Assembly (NCBI GenBank): GCA_934700375.1
Contig: CAKUXT010000131.1
Span: 1 to 5,783, forward strand
DNA from: an uncultured Bacilli bacterium
Lineage (GTDB): Bacteria > Bacillota_I > Bacilli_A > RFN20 > CAG-288
Direction of reading: 5' to 3'
Length of the DNA stretch: 5,783 nucleotides
The notes under the pieces are model-generated. The model searched no databases. It was not told where the DNA came from and saw nothing but the letters and a program-made list of their open reading frames with translations. Positions 4,186 to 5,783 of this stretch are shown here, one piece after another. The translations under genes and the position numbers were made by a program. Numbering within the stretch: the stretch's first letter is position 1; each line of letters begins with the position of its first letter.

Positions 4186-5783
4186 ATGCCTGCAAAGAAA
4201 GTTGCGAAGAAAGTTTCTGCTGCAAAGACCAGCAGAAAGCCCAGAACAAAGTATGTTCCTGGACAGTACGTTTATGCCTTTGGTGAAGCCTATGGATTAG
4301 GCAAGCCCCTTCTCGGTGGCAAAGGTGCCGGTTTAGCCGAAATGGCTCACATCGGAATCACCATTCCGGATGGTTTCACAATCTCTACAGAAGCCTGCAC
4401 ACTCTATTACGATTCTGGTAGAAAGATCCCTGCCAAGCTCGAAAAGCAGATCAAGGAAGGAATCAAAGCTCTTGAACACAGAACCGGTAAGACTTTCGGC
4501 AAAGGCCCGAAGCCGCTTCTCGTCTCTGTCCGTTCTGGTGCCAGAGTTTCTATGCCTGGTATGATGGATACCATTCTTAACCTCGGTCTTAACGATGAAA
4601 CCGTTGAAGCCTTGGCTAAGCAGTCCGGTAAGGAAAGATTCGCCTATGACTGCTATAGACGTTTCATCCTTATGTTCACCAACATCGCCAAGGGACATCC
4701 TAGAGATTCCATGGATAAGATGCTCGATGACATCAAGACCAAGAAAGGTCTTAAGAATGACTTCGAAGTCGAAGTCGACGATCTTAAGTATTTGATCAAG
4801 GAATACAAGGCCTACTACAAGAAGACCTTTGGCGAAGAATTCCCGACCGATCCTCTTGTTCAGTTGATGACTGCTGTCAAAGCAATCTTCCACTCTTGGG
4901 ATAATGAAAGAGCCAACCTCTACAGAAAGATGAACAACATCCCTTATTCTTGGGGAACTGCTGTCAACGTCCAGATGATGGCCTTCGGTAACATGAACCA
5001 GAACTCCGGTACAGGTGTCGGTTTCACCCGTCAGCCTACCGATGGTAAGAACCAGATCTTCGCTGAGTACCTCATCGAAGCTCAGGGCGAAGACGTCGTT
5101 GCCGGTATCCGTACTCCTTTACATATCGATGCTCTCAAGGAACAGCAGCCTGCTATCTATGATCAGTTAGTCAAGTCTGCCAAGAAGCTTGAAAAGCATT
5201 ATAAGGATATGCAGGACTTCGAGTTCACCGTCGAAGACGGAAAGCTCTACTTCCTCCAGACCCGTAATGGTAAGAGAACCGGTGTCGCCGGTCTCCAGGT
5301 TGCTACTGATATGGTCAAGGAAGGACTCCTCGAAGAGAAGGAAGCTCTCCTTAGAGTCGATCCTCGTTCTCTCGATCAGTTATTACATCCTACCTTTGTT
5401 GAAGCTTCTGAAAAGAAGGCTGTCATCATCGGTCATGGTAATGCCGCAGGCCCTGGTGCCGCTGTCGGTCACATCGTCTTCTCTGCTGATGAAGCTGCCA
5501 AGATAGCCGCTAAGGACAAGAAGGCTCAGCTCATCTTAGTCAGAGCCGAAACTTCTCCGGAAGATTTAGGCGGTATGGTCGTTGCTCAGGGTATCCTTAC
5601 AATGCGTGGCGGTATGACATCTCACGCAGCTGTCGTTGCCAGACAGATCGGTAAGACCTGTGTCACTGGCTGCTCTGAACTCAAGGTTGATGAAGAAAAC
5701 AAGACCATGAGCTTAGGCGGACATACTTATAAGGAAGGAGATATCATCTCCATCAACGGTTCCACCGGTACTATCTATGATGG
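4186..5783 (+). CDS. ppdK: Pyruvate, phosphate dikinase, N-terminal part (cut by window edge)
   Basis: The enzyme interconverts pyruvate + ATP + phosphate with PEP + AMP + pyrophosphate, in glycolysis or gluconeogenesis of anaerobes. 532 full codons are present of a family length near 875. Seen in order: the nucleotide-binding domain with LLGGKGAGLAEM (42-53), VSVRSGAR (R116) and SMPGMMDTILNLGL, then GTGVGFTRQP and YLIEAQGEDVVAG. Next come E346, Q358 and R360 in the FLQTRNGKRT region. The phosphohistidine domain has RGGMTSHAAVVAR, with catalytic His480 and the family's regulatory-position Thr478. R116, E346, Q358, R360 and H480 match R92, E323, Q335, R337 and H455 of Clostridium symbiosum PPDK (alignment from memory). 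The PEP/pyruvate barrel lies beyond the window. A Lys/Ala-rich extension of about 24 residues precedes the usual start; AGGAGG 5 bases before ATG 4186 and no later in-frame ATG until M53 support it. Codons favour C-ending forms (ATC, GTC, ACC, AAC), as in highly expressed genes. Confidence 0.98.
   Translation, partial: MPAKKVAKKVSAAKTSRKPRTKYVPGQYVYAFGEAYGLGKPLLGGKGAGLAEMAHIGITIPDGFTISTEACTLYYDSGRKIPAKLEKQIKEGIKALEHRTGKTFGKGPKPLLVSVRSGARVSMPGMMDTILNLGLNDETVEALAKQSGKERFAYDCYRRFILMFTNIAKGHPRDSMDKMLDDIKTKKGLKNDFEVEVDDLKYLIKEYKAYYKKTFGEEFPTDPLVQLMTAVKAIFHSWDNERANLYRKMNNIPYSWGTAVNVQMMAFGNMNQNSGTGVGFTRQPTDGKNQIFAEYLIEAQGEDVVAGIRTPLHIDALKEQQPAIYDQLVKSAKKLEKHYKDMQDFEFTVEDGKLYFLQTRNGKRTGVAGLQVATDMVKEGLLEEKEALLRVDPRSLDQLLHPTFVEASEKKAVIIGHGNAAGPGAAVGHIVFSADEAAKIAAKDKKAQLILVRAETSPEDLGGMVVAQGILTMRGGMTSHAAVVARQIGKTCVTGCSELKVDEENKTMSLGGHTYKEGDIISINGSTGTIYD

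Noticed and set aside
4083..4286. TTG-started open frame entering ppdK
   Set aside because: It has no ribosome-binding site and overlaps the ppdK start in another frame.
4333..4893. Minus-strand open frame of 186 codons
   Set aside because: It lies fully antisense to the conserved ppdK coding sequence and arises from its C-ending codon bias; no start signal or known family is visible.
1..5783. CRISPR arrays, insertion sequences, tRNA or rRNA genes
   Set aside because: Apart from tmRNA, no regularly spaced repeats, transposase-like frames with terminal repeats, or tRNA/rRNA signatures were seen.

Overview
The window looks like a piece of a low- to medium-GC Bacillota-type genome. Supporting signs are strong GGAGG ribosome-binding sites, AT-rich intergenic stretches, a one-piece tmRNA with an encoded CCA end, simple hairpin-plus-T-tract terminators, and a PPDK that closely resembles the clostridial enzyme. 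Tryptophan is written TGG throughout and no gene needs TGA read as a sense codon, so the standard bacterial code fits. I cannot place it more finely.

Layout. Everything from 1 to 3825 is on the minus strand. At the far left (39-248) is a small XRE-type helix-turn-helix gene with its own promoter. That promoter is overlapped by a 17-bp direct repeat and lies near two palindromes, which suggests autoregulation. Upstream of it is ssrA (tmRNA, 400-793), which ends in a clear terminator and encodes an unusual 17-codon tag ending ACAA. Next come three genes in a probable transcription unit read leftward: a TetR-family regulator (3825-3280), a YqhD/BdhA-like iron-containing alcohol dehydrogenase (3235-2129), and a membrane protein related to M50 site-2 proteases that has lost its HExxH motif (2055-898). 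A terminator at 862-890 closes this unit.

A 360-base divergent intergenic region (3826-4185) separates the regulator from ppdK, which runs rightward from 4186 and is cut by the window edge. Opposed promoter candidates for tetR and ppdK use the same hexamers (TTGATT and TAAAAT). The region also holds a GC-richer block of unknown origin next to tetR, with an inverted repeat that could be an operator.

How the genes fit together. PPDK interconverts pyruvate and PEP using ATP/AMP and phosphate/pyrophosphate, and is typical of fermentative anaerobes. The dehydrogenase would reduce aldehydes to alcohols with NAD(P)H, presumably under control of the adjacent TetR protein. tmRNA is housekeeping ribosome rescue. 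The most notable points are the dead-protease M50 homologue, the basic Lys/Ala-rich extension on PPDK, the unusual tmRNA tag, and the AT-rich, possibly mobile-derived segment just past the 3' end of ssrA, a common integration site. I did not find a complete new multi-gene system here.
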